64,000 bases of DNA from CAZRHR01 sp964599915 (GCA_964599915.1 CAZRHR010000004.1:1-64000); one strand, 5' to 3'. Positions 53,528 through 63,741 are shown, counted from the stretch's first letter. Program-made: numbers and translations. Notes: generated by a model not told the origin, from the letters alone.

Positions 53528-53554
53528 AAAAAAAGGCTCTCTGAGGAGCCTTTT
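53528..53554. terminator. bidirectional terminator between the TPR gene and porV
   Basis: Stem AAAAGGCTC/GAGCCTTTT with loop TCTGAG, with a run of seven A residues at 53528-53534 giving a U-tract for the minus-strand porU-porV transcript. T residues on the other side allow use by the convergent transcript. Confidence 0.85.
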
Positions 53555-53560
53555 GAAATA

Positions 53561-54772
53561 TTATTCTGCTTTCTTTTTCTTTTTACCTACCGCATCGAGG
53601 TTAAAGGTTAAAGTGAACCTTAAGGCATTGGCCAATGGGTTGTTTCTGGCCGTGGGAATAAGGTAAGAGAAATCTAGTCCAAATACATTATACCTTAAAC
53701 CCGCGCCAAGGGTAAAATACTGTCTGTTTCCTTTTTGTGGAGATTCATAGAAAAACCCACCACGAACGGCCAGCACTCGGTTATACCAATATTCTGTTCC
53801 TACGCTCCACACAAATTCATCCATTTCTTCGCGGAAACCGAAAGGCGCATCCCAAAGAGAAGTAACCATTCCCACAAGCACAGACTGGCTACGGTCTCCT
53901 CCACGAATAATGGCAGTATCAGCAGCCCCCGGAGCTGGAATGTAATCCGGTGTTGGAACCAATAATTTGGAGGTTTCTACGTAAAGTCCGATTGAGTTGT
54001 ACTCATCAATTTGGATGGTACCACCACCACCCAAACGGAGGGTAATGGGAATCCAATCCGAAGCGCTTGTTCCACCAAAGCGGATTTTGGAACCAATGTT
54101 TTGGACAGACACACCAAACCGCCAGGTTACATTGCGGTCGAATAGTTTTTTGTCGGCATTTTGATAGTAAAAGCCAAAATCTCCGGCCCCGGCAATTCCC
54201 GGTTCTGTGGCCACACCACCCACAAACTGACCAAGGGTGAGGTTGGAATAGATGAAGCGGAAAGCTACCCCCACACTCCATTTATCGGATAATTTGAAGG
54301 CGCCACCTACATCTGCAGAAAGTTCATGTGGGTTATAGTTCCCCACAAAAGTTCCTGTTTCTGTGGTGAAGCTAATATCTCCTAAAGAGAAATAGCGCAG
54401 AGAAGCGCCAAGGGTAAAGCGTTCATTTAATTTTTTGTACCCTGCCATATAGGCGAGGTTGATGTCTGGTACCAAATTGCGCAACCATGGAGAATAGGAG
54501 ACGCCAAGGGCCATGTCTTTGTCTACAAAGCCGAGTTTGGCCACATTCCAGTGCATGGCATGCATGTCTGCTTCTGTAGCGACTCCTTGATCGGCCATTC
54601 CGCCGGCCCGTGCTTCCGGCCCAATGACTAAAAAGGGGACAGAAGAGGTTACGGTACGGATACCGGCAGCATCATAAGCAGTTCCAATATCAGTTTGGGC
54701 ACCAAGAAAATGTACAGGGGTTCCTGACAGTAAGGTGGTTAAGAGTATTATACTTGATCGGCTAAATCGCAT
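53561..54772 (-). CDS. porV: type IX secretion outer-membrane protein PorV
   Basis: A 403-residue FadL-like outer-membrane barrel with a signal peptide (MRFSRSSIILLTTLLSG to FLGAQT). The family segment FLVIGPEARAGGMADQGVAT is diagnostic of PorV (LptO), followed by amphipathic strands and a basic C-terminus. PorV shuttles cargo from the translocon to the PorU sortase. The ATG at 54772 is preferred over the one at 54796. It follows porU by 70 bases on the same strand, the usual pairing, and ends in a terminator. Confidence 0.95.
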   Translation of the reverse strand: MRFSRSSIILLTTLLSGTPVHFLGAQTDIGTAYDAAGIRTVTSSVPFLVIGPEARAGGMADQGVATEADMHAMHWNVAKLGFVDKDMALGVSYSPWLRNLVPDINLAYMAGYKKLNERFTLGASLRYFSLGDISFTTETGTFVGNYNPHELSADVGGAFKLSDKWSVGVAFRFIYSNLTLGQFVGGVATEPGIAGAGDFGFYYQNADKKLFDRNVTWRFGVSVQNIGSKIRFGGTSASDWIPITLRLGGGGTIQIDEYNSIGLYVETSKLLVPTPDYIPAPGAADTAIIRGGDRSQSVLVGMVTSLWDAPFGFREEMDEFVWSVGTEYWYNRVLAVRGGFFYESPQKGNRQYFTLGAGLRYNVFGLDFSYLIPTARNNPLANALRFTLTFNLDAVGKKKKKAE

Positions 54773-54842
54773 GAGTCTGATGTGGTCGTGTTGCAAATAT
54801 AAGGGTGCAGTCCCAATAACAGCAAATTTGAGTTCTTATTGT

Positions 54843-57800
54843 TTAGCGAATATAGATAATTCTTGCGGCAGTTTCCAAGACTTCGCCTTGTGGCGTGGTG
54901 AGTCTTACATGGGCTACATACACCCCAGCCGCTACTTCTTCGCCCGATTCCATTTTTCCATCCCATTGGAATCTGGTTTCTCTAAATCCTTCCGGTGTTC
55001 CTTCGTAACGCATGGAGGTGATTTTTCGTCCATCTAAACCTTGAATATCAAGTTCCATTTTTAAGAAGTTCCCTGCTAAATTATGTTGAAAGGCAAAAGT
55101 GGTGCTTTCTCTAAATGGATTTGGATAAGCTTCTAAAGAAAGCATATGCGCCTTGTCGTTGGTTACGGCGAAGGTGAGCGTTTTCCGACTCAAATTATTG
55201 CACCCATCCCAAACCTCGAGGGTGACTTCATGAAATCCGGGGGAAAGCTTGGGTAAAGGATATCTAACCGTTCCGCTTTGGTAGGTATTCAGCGACGCTT
55301 GATACATTTCATTCAAGGTAATGGCATTGGCCACATCTCCATCGATGATGAGTAGCAGGTTATGTCCAATGGCCGCTCCAGCGGTGTTTACCCCGCTTTC
55401 ATCTGAAATCTCCGCATAAAGAATGGGTTGGTCATGGGCAATGCCTCCTTCCGAAAACTGGTCATCGTTTAAGAAAAGAGAAATATCTGGTCCCTGCGTA
55501 TCGCCTCCGCAATTTTCAGATGCTCCGCCAAGTTGGAATCCCCTGTAATATCCGTGGGCATCGGTCACCCCGTTTTCTGCATAATAAGAGATTTTTCCTT
55601 CGCCCATAAGGTAATTGATGTCCAATGGAATTTTGAAAGTTACTTCCCATTTTCCTTGGACTACGGAAACCTTTCCACGAAAAACTACGCTATTCTGCAT
55701 ACGGTAATTGAGCGGTTGGGACCCCGGGTCGTTGCCTCTGGTCTGGAGGGTAACCGCCTTGTCAAACACCGTGATAAACAGATTTCCATTGAATTGTGAC
55801 AACAAAACAGAGTCTCTGTCCGCAATTCTTCCAGAAAGTTTTACAATGTCTGTGGCACGTAAAGTGTCGGTAAATGCTGGTGCGCCCGGACCCGTGTAGG
55901 TGCCATTGATGCTATCTGTAAGCACAAGGTGCATGGGCGAAGCCAACCGCATGGCCGGGTCTCCGAAAAGCACAATGTTCTGTTCACCACCATCGCAGGG
56001 ACATTGCCTGGCCCGAAGCTGAATATCTCCAAGCCTTTGCGCATTGGTGGTCTGAGCCTCCCAACCGTACATCCCATTGAATAATTTGGTTTGAAACCTT
56101 GGAACCACCGTGATGGCCCTGGTGGTGGAAAGCAGCGCAACACTTCCTTTGTCTGATCTTAGCAGCATACGTTCACCGGCCGACACAAACGCCGGATCAT
56201 CGAATCTGGTAAATGTACAGGTAGCGGTGGTGACGAAAGACAAATTGTTGAGGTTGTCCCAATTTTCAATGTCGTCAATTTGAAGCACCCTTTCTCCCGT
56301 CAAACCTTGTTCTCCTCCATGGCCAATGAAGTTCATGTGGAGGGTTCCTCGGTTCATGCGGTTGTTTAAATAGGTTTTGGCGTCCGGATAACGTTGACCT
56401 GCATTGCTGGTTTGTACAAATGCATCAATGTACACCCTATCTATGTTCCATACAGGTGCCACCCGATCAAGGGTGTCTGCCACGCGCTCATTTTCGTCCA
56501 CAAACTGCCGCTCCCAAGTGGCATCCATGTCATCCGCAAATAAAGTGACCCAGTTGCGCCACTCGCCTAAACAGGCTTGGTCTTCGGTATAATGTTTGAT
56601 TTTATCAACCACGCCTTGCGCTTCTGCTAGGTTCGCCGCAGGAATTCTTCCAACCGCCAAGGAAATTGGGTCATTATAATTGACAATACCTACAATGTTA
56701 TTGGGACTGAAATGCACAAAATAATAATCGCTTGGGTTGGAATTACCGCTTCTTGAACTGGATTCCCGGGTTTGAAACGTAGGTACTAAGGAACCTGAAA
56801 ATCCATTTAATCGGTTTAAATGCGGTTTATAATCGTACGATCCATCGCCAAACAGTAAAAGATATTTAGGATGGTCTAAAGGATGAATTTCTGTATACGT
56901 CCTTACAAAATCTCTAATGGCAGTGGGATCTTGGCGACCTGCAGAAAACTCATGATAAATTTGGTCTGTGGTAACGGTATGAATGAGTAGGCCTTCTCTT
57001 TCAAAATGAAAGTCTGCCAATGATTGCGCAGCTGAGAGCAAAGACGGATGGGTTACAATAAGCATGTCCGGTGCAGGTGTGCTCGAAACAAGGCTTTGAA
57101 GGTCTTGGTTCTTTACTTCTCCAATGTAGGCGGATGTTTTAATGTTACTTTCATAAAAGGCAATGTACGTGCGCAAGGTATCTTGGTTGGCTCGGAACCA
57201 GGTGTAGCCGGTTTCGGTTTGTAAGGCTATGGCTTTAACTGTGGTGGGTGTGGTTACGTCCCAAACGCGGTACCCTGCAGCGCCAGAAAGTCTAAATTCC
57301 GTCAATCCAAAGCTGCTGGCATCCCGAAAGGTGAGACCTGCGGCTCCTACCACCAAGGATTGGCGGTATTGTAGGGTGATGTAATCCAACCAACCGGTAC
57401 GATCCTCGCCGCCGGAGGTGGGCTGGGTTCGGGTGATGCGTACTTGTGCTTGGCTGCCACTTAGGTTTGTCGTTCCCTGAATGAGACCATTGGAGAAAAA
57501 ATTACAGGAGTAACAAGGCGGGACTGAGGAAATATTGGCTTCTCCAAGCAATTGATTGTTTACCCTTAATTGAAAAATGGAAGAGCAAGACACGCATCTT
57601 GCTGCTAGCCGAACCGTCACTTTAGCAGGAGAGGTCGGCACAGGCAGATACAGGGGAAGACTAAAGGTTTGATCGTTTTGAAACGAAAATACTTCTCCAT
57701 ACCACTCTCGTCCACTGAGCGTTAAATTGCTGGTTTCCTGTTCATAATGTGCAAAGGCATCTCCTTGATTGGTGATGGTGTCAGGATTTTGGGTCAAGAG

Positions 57801-58658
57801 ATTTTGGGTGGACATGCGCAGTCCATTGGTGCCCAGGGTCAAATAATAATAGGTCGTATCTGCATAGAGATGTCTTTCAAAAGTAAATGCACCATTAGCA
57901 AATCTCCACCGGTTCGGGCTTTCTCCATAAAACAATGCACGGTCACCTGGACCAAATTGCCCATCTCCGCCATCCTCCATGAACATGGGGAGCTCCGGTA
58001 AATCGCGATAACGCGCCACGCTGTTTCGTTCCGGTTCCATGCCACCTTGCCGACCATGCAGTTTAAGGGAACTACTGGGAACCGTACCCGATACAATGCC
58101 TGCATTAAGGAGTTGTGCGTAGGTCACACTGTAAATTCCATCCTCCGTTACGCCAAAACGATACCATTTTCCTTGTGAGAGAACGGATGCCGGCAGGCTT
58201 TGCTGGGATTTCTCTTGCTTCTGCTGTGGGTTTTGCTCCCAATTAAGTTCTGCCTCAATCGCATATTCCCACTGCCCATTGCTCCACCTTACTGCAGGCG
58301 TACGAATGGCAGCCATCGGGTTTCCACGGTTTGTCCAGGTTTGTAACCCAAATGACCTAGAGTTTAAATTTTCTGACTTCCAGTATGCGGGAGGTGTAGG
58401 TAAGGGAGCCCAACGTGTGACGGTGAGTTCCGCACTTTTAATAGGAATACTAGTAGGAAAACCATGATAAAGGATGGGAAAACCATCTTCATTTATTTCT
58501 ATATCTGAAGTTTGGCCTTTTAGCCAAAAATCCAACACTTCGTCAGGTGATTTTGAAGCACTTTGAAGGGTAAGCACGGCAGAATGTTTTTGTGCTGAAA
58601 CAAGGTGTATGCTTCCCCAAAAAACAACAAATAGAAAACCCAGTATAGCTTGCTTCAT
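54843..58658 (-). CDS. porU: type IX secretion sortase PorU (gingipain-like C25 peptidase)
   Basis: A 1271-residue exported cysteine peptidase that removes C-terminal sorting domains and links cargo to anionic LPS or equivalent. A signal peptide (MKQAILGFLFVVFWGSIHLVSAQ) begins at the ATG at 58658; an ATG at 58676 is an alternative, but lies only five bases from the -7 octamer TAAATTTG (58688-58681). The catalytic His is in NFIGHGGEQGL (about residue 780) and the Cys in TTATCTFTRF (about 815). The C-terminus carries its own sorting-domain-like region (SLEAYPNPFRESTTFAF). It is divergent from the porP/sprF-gldJ pair. Confidence 0.95.
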   Translation of the reverse strand: MKQAILGFLFVVFWGSIHLVSAQKHSAVLTLQSASKSPDEVLDFWLKGQTSDIEINEDGFPILYHGFPTSIPIKSAELTVTRWAPLPTPPAYWKSENLNSRSFGLQTWTNRGNPMAAIRTPAVRWSNGQWEYAIEAELNWEQNPQQKQEKSQQSLPASVLSQGKWYRFGVTEDGIYSVTYAQLLNAGIVSGTVPSSSLKLHGRQGGMEPERNSVARYRDLPELPMFMEDGGDGQFGPGDRALFYGESPNRWRFANGAFTFERHLYADTTYYYLTLGTNGLRMSTQNLLTQNPDTITNQGDAFAHYEQETSNLTLSGREWYGEVFSFQNDQTFSLPLYLPVPTSPAKVTVRLAARCVSCSSIFQLRVNNQLLGEANISSVPPCYSCNFFSNGLIQGTTNLSGSQAQVRITRTQPTSGGEDRTGWLDYITLQYRQSLVVGAAGLTFRDASSFGLTEFRLSGAAGYRVWDVTTPTTVKAIALQTETGYTWFRANQDTLRTYIAFYESNIKTSAYIGEVKNQDLQSLVSSTPAPDMLIVTHPSLLSAAQSLADFHFEREGLLIHTVTTDQIYHEFSAGRQDPTAIRDFVRTYTEIHPLDHPKYLLLFGDGSYDYKPHLNRLNGFSGSLVPTFQTRESSSRSGNSNPSDYYFVHFSPNNIVGIVNYNDPISLAVGRIPAANLAEAQGVVDKIKHYTEDQACLGEWRNWVTLFADDMDATWERQFVDENERVADTLDRVAPVWNIDRVYIDAFVQTSNAGQRYPDAKTYLNNRMNRGTLHMNFIGHGGEQGLTGERVLQIDDIENWDNLNNLSFVTTATCTFTRFDDPAFVSAGERMLLRSDKGSVALLSTTRAITVVPRFQTKLFNGMYGWEAQTTNAQRLGDIQLRARQCPCDGGEQNIVLFGDPAMRLASPMHLVLTDSINGTYTGPGAPAFTDTLRATDIVKLSGRIADRDSVLLSQFNGNLFITVFDKAVTLQTRGNDPGSQPLNYRMQNSVVFRGKVSVVQGKWEVTFKIPLDINYLMGEGKISYYAENGVTDAHGYYRGFQLGGASENCGGDTQGPDISLFLNDDQFSEGGIAHDQPILYAEISDESGVNTAGAAIGHNLLLIIDGDVANAITLNEMYQASLNTYQSGTVRYPLPKLSPGFHEVTLEVWDGCNNLSRKTLTFAVTNDKAHMLSLEAYPNPFRESTTFAFQHNLAGNFLKMELDIQGLDGRKITSMRYEGTPEGFRETRFQWDGKMESGEEVAAGVYVAHVRLTTPQGEVLETAARIIYIR

Positions 58659-58875
58659 GCGTGGAAAAACGTTCATTTCACAAATTTATTGCAAATGGGC
58701 CAAACATCTTGAAAAAAAGGGTTAAAAGAATAATGGCAATTAATATTCTGTAAATCAAGCGTTTATTTAAATTTCATTTTCTTTTCATGTAAAAAAAAGC
58801 ATGGAATCACGCAAAAAAGCACTTTGTATTGTATTCCTTTTGTATTTTTGAACGTTGGACAGATAAACAACAACT

Positions 58876-59847
58876 ATGCGCAAGCGCTTTTTCCTCCTGC
58901 TGCTTTACATATCAGGTTTGTTTTTCGCTTCCGGGACAGATGTTCAGGCTCAGGATGCGCAATTCACTCAATTTTATGCAAATCCCATCTACTTGAATCC
59001 TGCATTTGCCGGTTCTGTGCGATGTGCTCGTTTTGCCTTCAACTCCCGTCTGCAATGGTCTGGTATATCCGGTAATTATAGAACCTACGCCGCCTCCTAT
59101 GACCAACACTTCGACGCCTTACAAGGCGGAGTTGGTTTTCGCATTATGCGTGATGAAGCGGGACAGGCGACTATTACTTCGCACAATGTAGCAGCGACTT
59201 ATTCTTATTTAATTCCTATCAACAGAAAAATCAGCCTTCGCGTAGGTGCAGAGGTCGGACTTTTCCAACGTTCATTAAATACCAATAACCTCACTTTTGG
59301 TGACCAAATCGATGACCGCTATGGCTTCGTTTACGCCACCCAAGAGGTTTTTGATAATGATGAGAAGTTGTTCGTTGATTTCGGTGCGGGCGCTGTTTTA
59401 TACAACCAAATTTTTTATGGTGGTGTGGCCGTTCATCACATTACCCAACCCAATGAAGGTTTTCTTGGGTCGAGCCGTTTACCTTTTAAATTGACCACCC
59501 ACTTCGGTGCAATGATACCTATTGGTAAGCGCAGAAAATATGCCGGTGAAGCGTTCATTTCTCCCAATATTCTTTTCCAACTGCAACAATCCTTTTACCA
59601 GTTAAATGTGGGTGTTTACGCCGGAAAAGGACCTATTGTTGGGGGGCTTTGGTACAGAAACAATGATTCTTTTATTGCCTTGGTTGGACTTCAGCGTGGT
59701 TTGTGGAGATTTGGATACAGCTACGATGTTACGATTTCTCGTTTAACCAATGCTACCGCAGGTTCTCACGAATTTTCGTTGGGATTCCAGTTGCCATGTC
59801 GCCGACCTAAGCGCAGGTTCAGAACAGTGGTTTGTCCCTCTTTCTAA
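58876..59847 (+). CDS. PorP/SprF family type IX secretion membrane protein
   Basis: A 323-residue protein. A signal peptide precedes the family N-terminus AQDAQFTQFYANPIYLNPAF, diagnostic of PorP/SprF. The rest is a beta-barrel of roughly 14 strands. PorP/SprF-type barrels anchor type IX cargo partners or form part of the secretion/gliding apparatus. It lies 59 bases upstream of gldJ, which suggests it is the core T9SS-associated copy and not one fused to an adhesin gene. A TATTTTTG octamer (58843-58850) is a likely -7 element. Confidence 0.93.
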   Translation: MRKRFFLLLLYISGLFFASGTDVQAQDAQFTQFYANPIYLNPAFAGSVRCARFAFNSRLQWSGISGNYRTYAASYDQHFDALQGGVGFRIMRDEAGQATITSHNVAATYSYLIPINRKISLRVGAEVGLFQRSLNTNNLTFGDQIDDRYGFVYATQEVFDNDEKLFVDFGAGAVLYNQIFYGGVAVHHITQPNEGFLGSSRLPFKLTTHFGAMIPIGKRRKYAGEAFISPNILFQLQQSFYQLNVGVYAGKGPIVGGLWYRNNDSFIALVGLQRGLWRFGYSYDVTISRLTNATAGSHEFSLGFQLPCRRPKRRFRTVVCPSF

Positions 59848-59906
59848 CCTCTTTACAATAATTAATACGGACAAAGCGTTATCTTTGTGCATAAACTAAC
59901 GCCAGT

Positions 59907-61439
59907 ATGAAAATTTTTCACGGCAGTCTTTTTCTCACTAGTGCTTTACTTCTCGCTTCCTGCGGGAAAAAGCAGTTCTCTTCCACCACCGGTTGGACGT
60001 ACAACGAAAAACAAAATGGTGGCTTTGAAGTCGTTCCCTACATCGAACAAGAAACCGGTCCCGGACTGGTCTTTATCGAAGGGGGTACCTTCGCCATGGG
60101 AAGAGTGGAACAGGATGTATTGTTTGAACACAATAATCCGGTGCGTCGTGTCACGGTTTCTTCTTTCTATATGGATGAAGCAGAAGTGACCAACCTCGCA
60201 TATTTGGAGTATCTGCACTGGTTGCAAAGAGTTTTCGGGGAAGATTACCCCGAAGTTCTGCGCAAAGCGTTGCCAGATACACTGGTTTGGCGTTCTCAAT
60301 TGGGCTTCAATGAGCCATACGTTGAAAATTACCTTCGCCACCCTGCTTACAATTTTTATCCAGTAGTAGGTGTCACTTGGGTGCAAGCCAACGATTTCTG
60401 CGCTTGGCGTACCGATAGGGTGAATGAGCAAATCCTTGTTCGCGAAAGGGTTCTTAACCACAACCCCGAAGAGCAAATTGGTGAAGAAAACTTCAACACC
60501 GAGGCTTACCTCGTGGGTCAATATCAATTAGGCTTCAATGATAAAGGTCAGCCGACCAACATTTTTACAGGTGAAGCACGTATCGTTCGGATGGAAGATG
60601 GTATCCTTTTACCTCGCTACCGCCTCCCAACAGAAGCTGAGTGGGAATATGCAGCCCTTGCTTTGGTTGGAAACACAGATCCCTCCACAGACCGTGAAAT
60701 TGTTAAACAACGCCGCCTTTATCCATGGAACGGCCATATCGCCCGTAACCCCAACGATAAGTTCAAAGGAGATTTCCTTGCCAACTTCCGTCGTGGACGT
60801 GGTGACCTTATGGGAGGTGCCGGCCGCTTGAATGACATGGCTGACATCACCGGTCCAGTTTACAAATACTGGCCCAATGATTTTGGTCTGTATAACATGC
60901 CCGGTAACGTATCTGAATGGGTGATGGATGTATACCGTCCTTTGTCCATGATTGATATGGATGAGTTTCGTCCCGTTCGTGGAAACGTTTTCAAAAGAAA
61001 GCTACTTGATGCAGACGGCATGATCGAAGCTAAAGATACCTTGGGTCGCATTCAATATGTGGATGTAGATACCAATGCTAACCGCAGAAACTATAGCCGC
61101 GCTTCCTATCTTGACGTAAAAGACGGAGACTATACCTCTTCTATTTACTATGACAACGAAGGGTTTCAAGACCCAGCTAAGTCCAATGAATTGATGTATG
61201 AATTCGGTGCGACCTCTTTGATAAACAATAAAGCCCGTGTGGTTAAAGGGGGCAGCTGGAAAGATGTAGCTTACTGGTTGGTTCCCGGAACTCGCCGATT
61301 CATGGATGAGGAAACGCCTGCAGACTGGATTGGTTTCCGTTGTGCCATGGACCGCGTTGGTTCACCCATTGGTTTAGGTAAAAACACCCGCTATCAACAC
61401 CGTGGAGGGCAGCAATATCGCAAAGAAGACAAGCGATAA
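59907..61439 (+). CDS. gldJ: gliding motility lipoprotein GldJ
   Basis: A 510-residue outer-membrane-associated lipoprotein. The signal ends in LLASC (lipidated Cys19). The body is an FGE-sulfatase/SUMF1-like domain with the family segments FIEGGTFAMGR, MDEAEVTN, YPVVGVTWVQANDFCAWR and RLPTEAEWEYA. It closes with a WKDVAYWLVPGTRRFMDE segment typical of GldJ. GldJ is required for gliding and for a stable type IX system, and resembles GldK, but the TGWTYNEKQNGGFEVVPY opening favours GldJ. The downstream terminator ends the porP/sprF-gldJ unit. Confidence 0.95.
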   Translation: MKIFHGSLFLTSALLLASCGKKQFSSTTGWTYNEKQNGGFEVVPYIEQETGPGLVFIEGGTFAMGRVEQDVLFEHNNPVRRVTVSSFYMDEAEVTNLAYLEYLHWLQRVFGEDYPEVLRKALPDTLVWRSQLGFNEPYVENYLRHPAYNFYPVVGVTWVQANDFCAWRTDRVNEQILVRERVLNHNPEEQIGEENFNTEAYLVGQYQLGFNDKGQPTNIFTGEARIVRMEDGILLPRYRLPTEAEWEYAALALVGNTDPSTDREIVKQRRLYPWNGHIARNPNDKFKGDFLANFRRGRGDLMGGAGRLNDMADITGPVYKYWPNDFGLYNMPGNVSEWVMDVYRPLSMIDMDEFRPVRGNVFKRKLLDADGMIEAKDTLGRIQYVDVDTNANRRNYSRASYLDVKDGDYTSSIYYDNEGFQDPAKSNELMYEFGATSLINNKARVVKGGSWKDVAYWLVPGTRRFMDEETPADWIGFRCAMDRVGSPIGLGKNTRYQHRGGQQYRKEDKR

Positions 61440-61463
61440 TTTCCTATCAAAATCTTAACTGAA

Positions 61464-61490
61464 AACCGGTGCCTGCGCATCGGTTTTTTT
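61464..61490 (+). terminator. rho-independent terminator after gldJ
   Basis: Stem AACCGGTGC/GCATCGGTT with loop CTGC and a seven-T tract (61484-61490), 25 bases after the gldJ stop. Confidence 0.9.
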
Positions 61491-61541
61491 ATTTTAAGCA
61501 GCATTCAAAAACAAAATGGAGGGATAGAGGTTTTTTTGGAG

Positions 61542-62852
61542 ATGACACCAAAAACAGCGTTGCTTTGGTTCCGTAATGACCTTAGGTTAGACGACCATCC
61601 CGTATTGGCGGGCTTGCCCGATTCCATCGAGGCCTTATTGCCTGTATATGTTTTAGATCCAAGGCAATGGGCCCCCGATGCCTTAACTCAAATTCCGAAA
61701 GCCGGCCCACATCGACTGCAGTTTTTATTGGAATCATTGAAGGATTTGAAGCAATCTTTACAATCCTTGGGTAGCGACTTGCTCATTCGTGTTGGACATC
61801 CTGAAGAGGTTATTCCCTCTTTGGCTGAGGTTTGGGATCCCGATGTGATATTTTTTGAAAGGGAAATAGCGCCGGAAGAGCGTGAGGTTGAAGTTCGGTT
61901 AATGGACCAGGTGAAATCTCGTTGGTTTATAAAGACTTACTTTACTAAGTCTTTGTTTCACCCGTTGGATTTGCCCTTTCCTTTAGCTGATCTCCCGCAT
62001 GTTTTTACCCAGTTCAGGAAAAAAATGGAGGTCCATTTTCCTGTTCGTACTACGATGCCTGCGCCGGGTCATTTGCCTTCGCTTCCCACCCATTTTCCCT
62101 TTGGTGAAGTGCCCGAATTGAAAGAGCTTATCTCAGTTCCAGCGCCGACCCTCCATCCGGCTTCGGCCTTTCCATTTAAAGGAGGGGAAAAGGCCGCCCT
62201 ACAAAGGTTAAACGATTTTATTTGGGAGCGACAGCTTTTATCTACCTACAAAACCACACGAAATGGCTTGCTAGGTGAATCTTACTCTTCCAAACTCAGT
62301 GCTTGGCTTAGTTTGGGTTGTTTGTCTCCCAGAAGGGTTTTTTCAGAAGTGCGCAAGTATGAAGCCCAGCATGGAGCCACGGATGAAACCTATTGGTTAA
62401 TTTTCGAACTCCTTTGGCGTGATTATTTTCGGTTTGTGATGATGCGGTACGGCGCTGCTCTTTTTAAAAAGGGAGGCATTCAAGACAAGCCTATGTCCTT
62501 AGGATTCAATGCCCGTGCCTTTGACCTATGGAAAAAAGGCCGAACAGGCGATGCATTTATTGATGGATTCATGCGTGAACTGTGGCATACCGGATTCATG
62601 AGCAATAGGGGACGTCAAAATGTAGCCAGCTATTTGGTGCACCATATGGGTTTGGATTGGCGTTGGGGCGCGGCATGGTTTGAATATGCTCTTATCGATT
62701 ATGATGTATGTTCCAATTGGGGAAACTGGGCGTATGTAGCCGGAGTAGGCAATGATCCGAGGCCCAATCGTATTTTTCAACCCGAAAGACAATCCGGGAT
62801 GTATGATCCTACCGGCGAATTTCAACAGTGTTGGGCTGCGTATCCTGTTTAA
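61542..62852 (+). CDS. DASH-type cryptochrome/photolyase
   Basis: A 436-residue flavoprotein with an N-terminal Rossmann domain (ALLWFRNDLRLDDHPVL). Cry-DASH landmarks are KTTRNGLLGESYSSKLSAWL, SLGCLSPRRVF, TYWLIFELLWRDYFRF, GFMSNRGRQNVASYL and LIDYDVCSNWGNWAYVAGVGND. Such enzymes repair UV lesions in single-stranded or looped DNA. The C-terminus after YDPTGEF is short and atypical (QQCWAAYPV instead of the usual xxWLPEL), and the last 44 bases overlap a convergent transporter gene. The core FAD site looks intact, so activity is plausible. Confidence 0.93.
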   Translation: MTPKTALLWFRNDLRLDDHPVLAGLPDSIEALLPVYVLDPRQWAPDALTQIPKAGPHRLQFLLESLKDLKQSLQSLGSDLLIRVGHPEEVIPSLAEVWDPDVIFFEREIAPEEREVEVRLMDQVKSRWFIKTYFTKSLFHPLDLPFPLADLPHVFTQFRKKMEVHFPVRTTMPAPGHLPSLPTHFPFGEVPELKELISVPAPTLHPASAFPFKGGEKAALQRLNDFIWERQLLSTYKTTRNGLLGESYSSKLSAWLSLGCLSPRRVFSEVRKYEAQHGATDETYWLIFELLWRDYFRFVMMRYGAALFKKGGIQDKPMSLGFNARAFDLWKKGRTGDAFIDGFMRELWHTGFMSNRGRQNVASYLVHHMGLDWRWGAAWFEYALIDYDVCSNWGNWAYVAGVGNDPRPNRIFQPERQSGMYDPTGEFQQCWAAYPV

Positions 62853-63741
62853 GGGTGTTGCGAGATTTTTTGCTCACCAAATACACCCCTGTAAAAATGA
62901 GCATGGAACCCGCAATCAAAAAACCTGTGAGTTGGTCTTTTCCAAGCCACAGGGCATGAATTCCAGCCACCAGCGGCTGTAAGTAAATGAATATAGAAAC
63001 CAAGCTTGGGTTCACATATTTAAGTGCAAATATGTTGAAGAGATAGGTGATGCCCGTAACACCTACTACAATAAACACCAAATCCCAAAGAATAAAGGAG
63101 GGGAAGGAGGCGAAGGAAGTATTAGCTAATTGCGTGAAGCCAAATGGTAAAACGAGGAACCAGCCTAAGGTAAAAATCCATTTAATGACGGTAAGCGGGC
63201 TTAATCGTTGCATTAAAGGTTTGGAAATAAGGATATAAATGGCGTAAGATGCGCTATTGAGCAGCACCAAAAGATTACCGAGCATGACCTGTTCTCCATT
63301 AAGCACGAGGGAACCTCGTTGTAAAATAAGCAACAGGGCACCGGTTCCACCAAGTATTACCCCCAGACCTTTGAGCCAGCCCAATTTTTCTTGGCCGGTG
63401 ACCCAAGCTGCTAAAAGCACAATCACGGGATTGGAGGTCATCATAACGGCAGCATTGATGGGTGTACCTAAGTTGAGTCCTGCAAAAAACAAAAGTTGGT
63501 TGGTGCACACGCCAAAAATGGCACATAGCCAAAGGCGTCCCCAATCTTTTTTATGTATTTTTTCACGAGGAAAAAAGAAGGATAGCAACCAGAAGATAAG
63601 GGTGGCACCTGTAACACGAAGGAGAATGAGTCCCTCAGGCAACATATAAACGGGCATGACTTCTTTTGAAACCACATAATTGAGCCCATAGACTACGTTT
63701 ACAATCACCAAGGCCAGCCAAGCCCATGTTTCTTTTTTCAC
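62809..63741 (-). CDS. EamA/DMT-family transporter
   Basis: A 310-residue integral membrane protein with ten hydrophobic helices in two EamA repeats (NVVYGLNYVVSKEVMPVYML in the first). The C-terminal tail is basic and hydrophilic. The substrate is unknown. Its 3' end overlaps the Cry-DASH gene by 44 bases, tail to tail. Confidence 0.9.
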   Translation of the reverse strand: MKKETWAWLALVIVNVVYGLNYVVSKEVMPVYMLPEGLILLRVTGATLIFWLLSFFFPREKIHKKDWGRLWLCAIFGVCTNQLLFFAGLNLGTPINAAVMMTSNPVIVLLAAWVTGQEKLGWLKGLGVILGGTGALLLILQRGSLVLNGEQVMLGNLLVLLNSASYAIYILISKPLMQRLSPLTVIKWIFTLGWFLVLPFGFTQLANTSFASFPSFILWDLVFIVVGVTGITYLFNIFALKYVNPSLVSIFIYLQPLVAGIHALWLGKDQLTGFLIAGSMLIFTGVYLVSKKSRNTLKQDTQPNTVEIRR

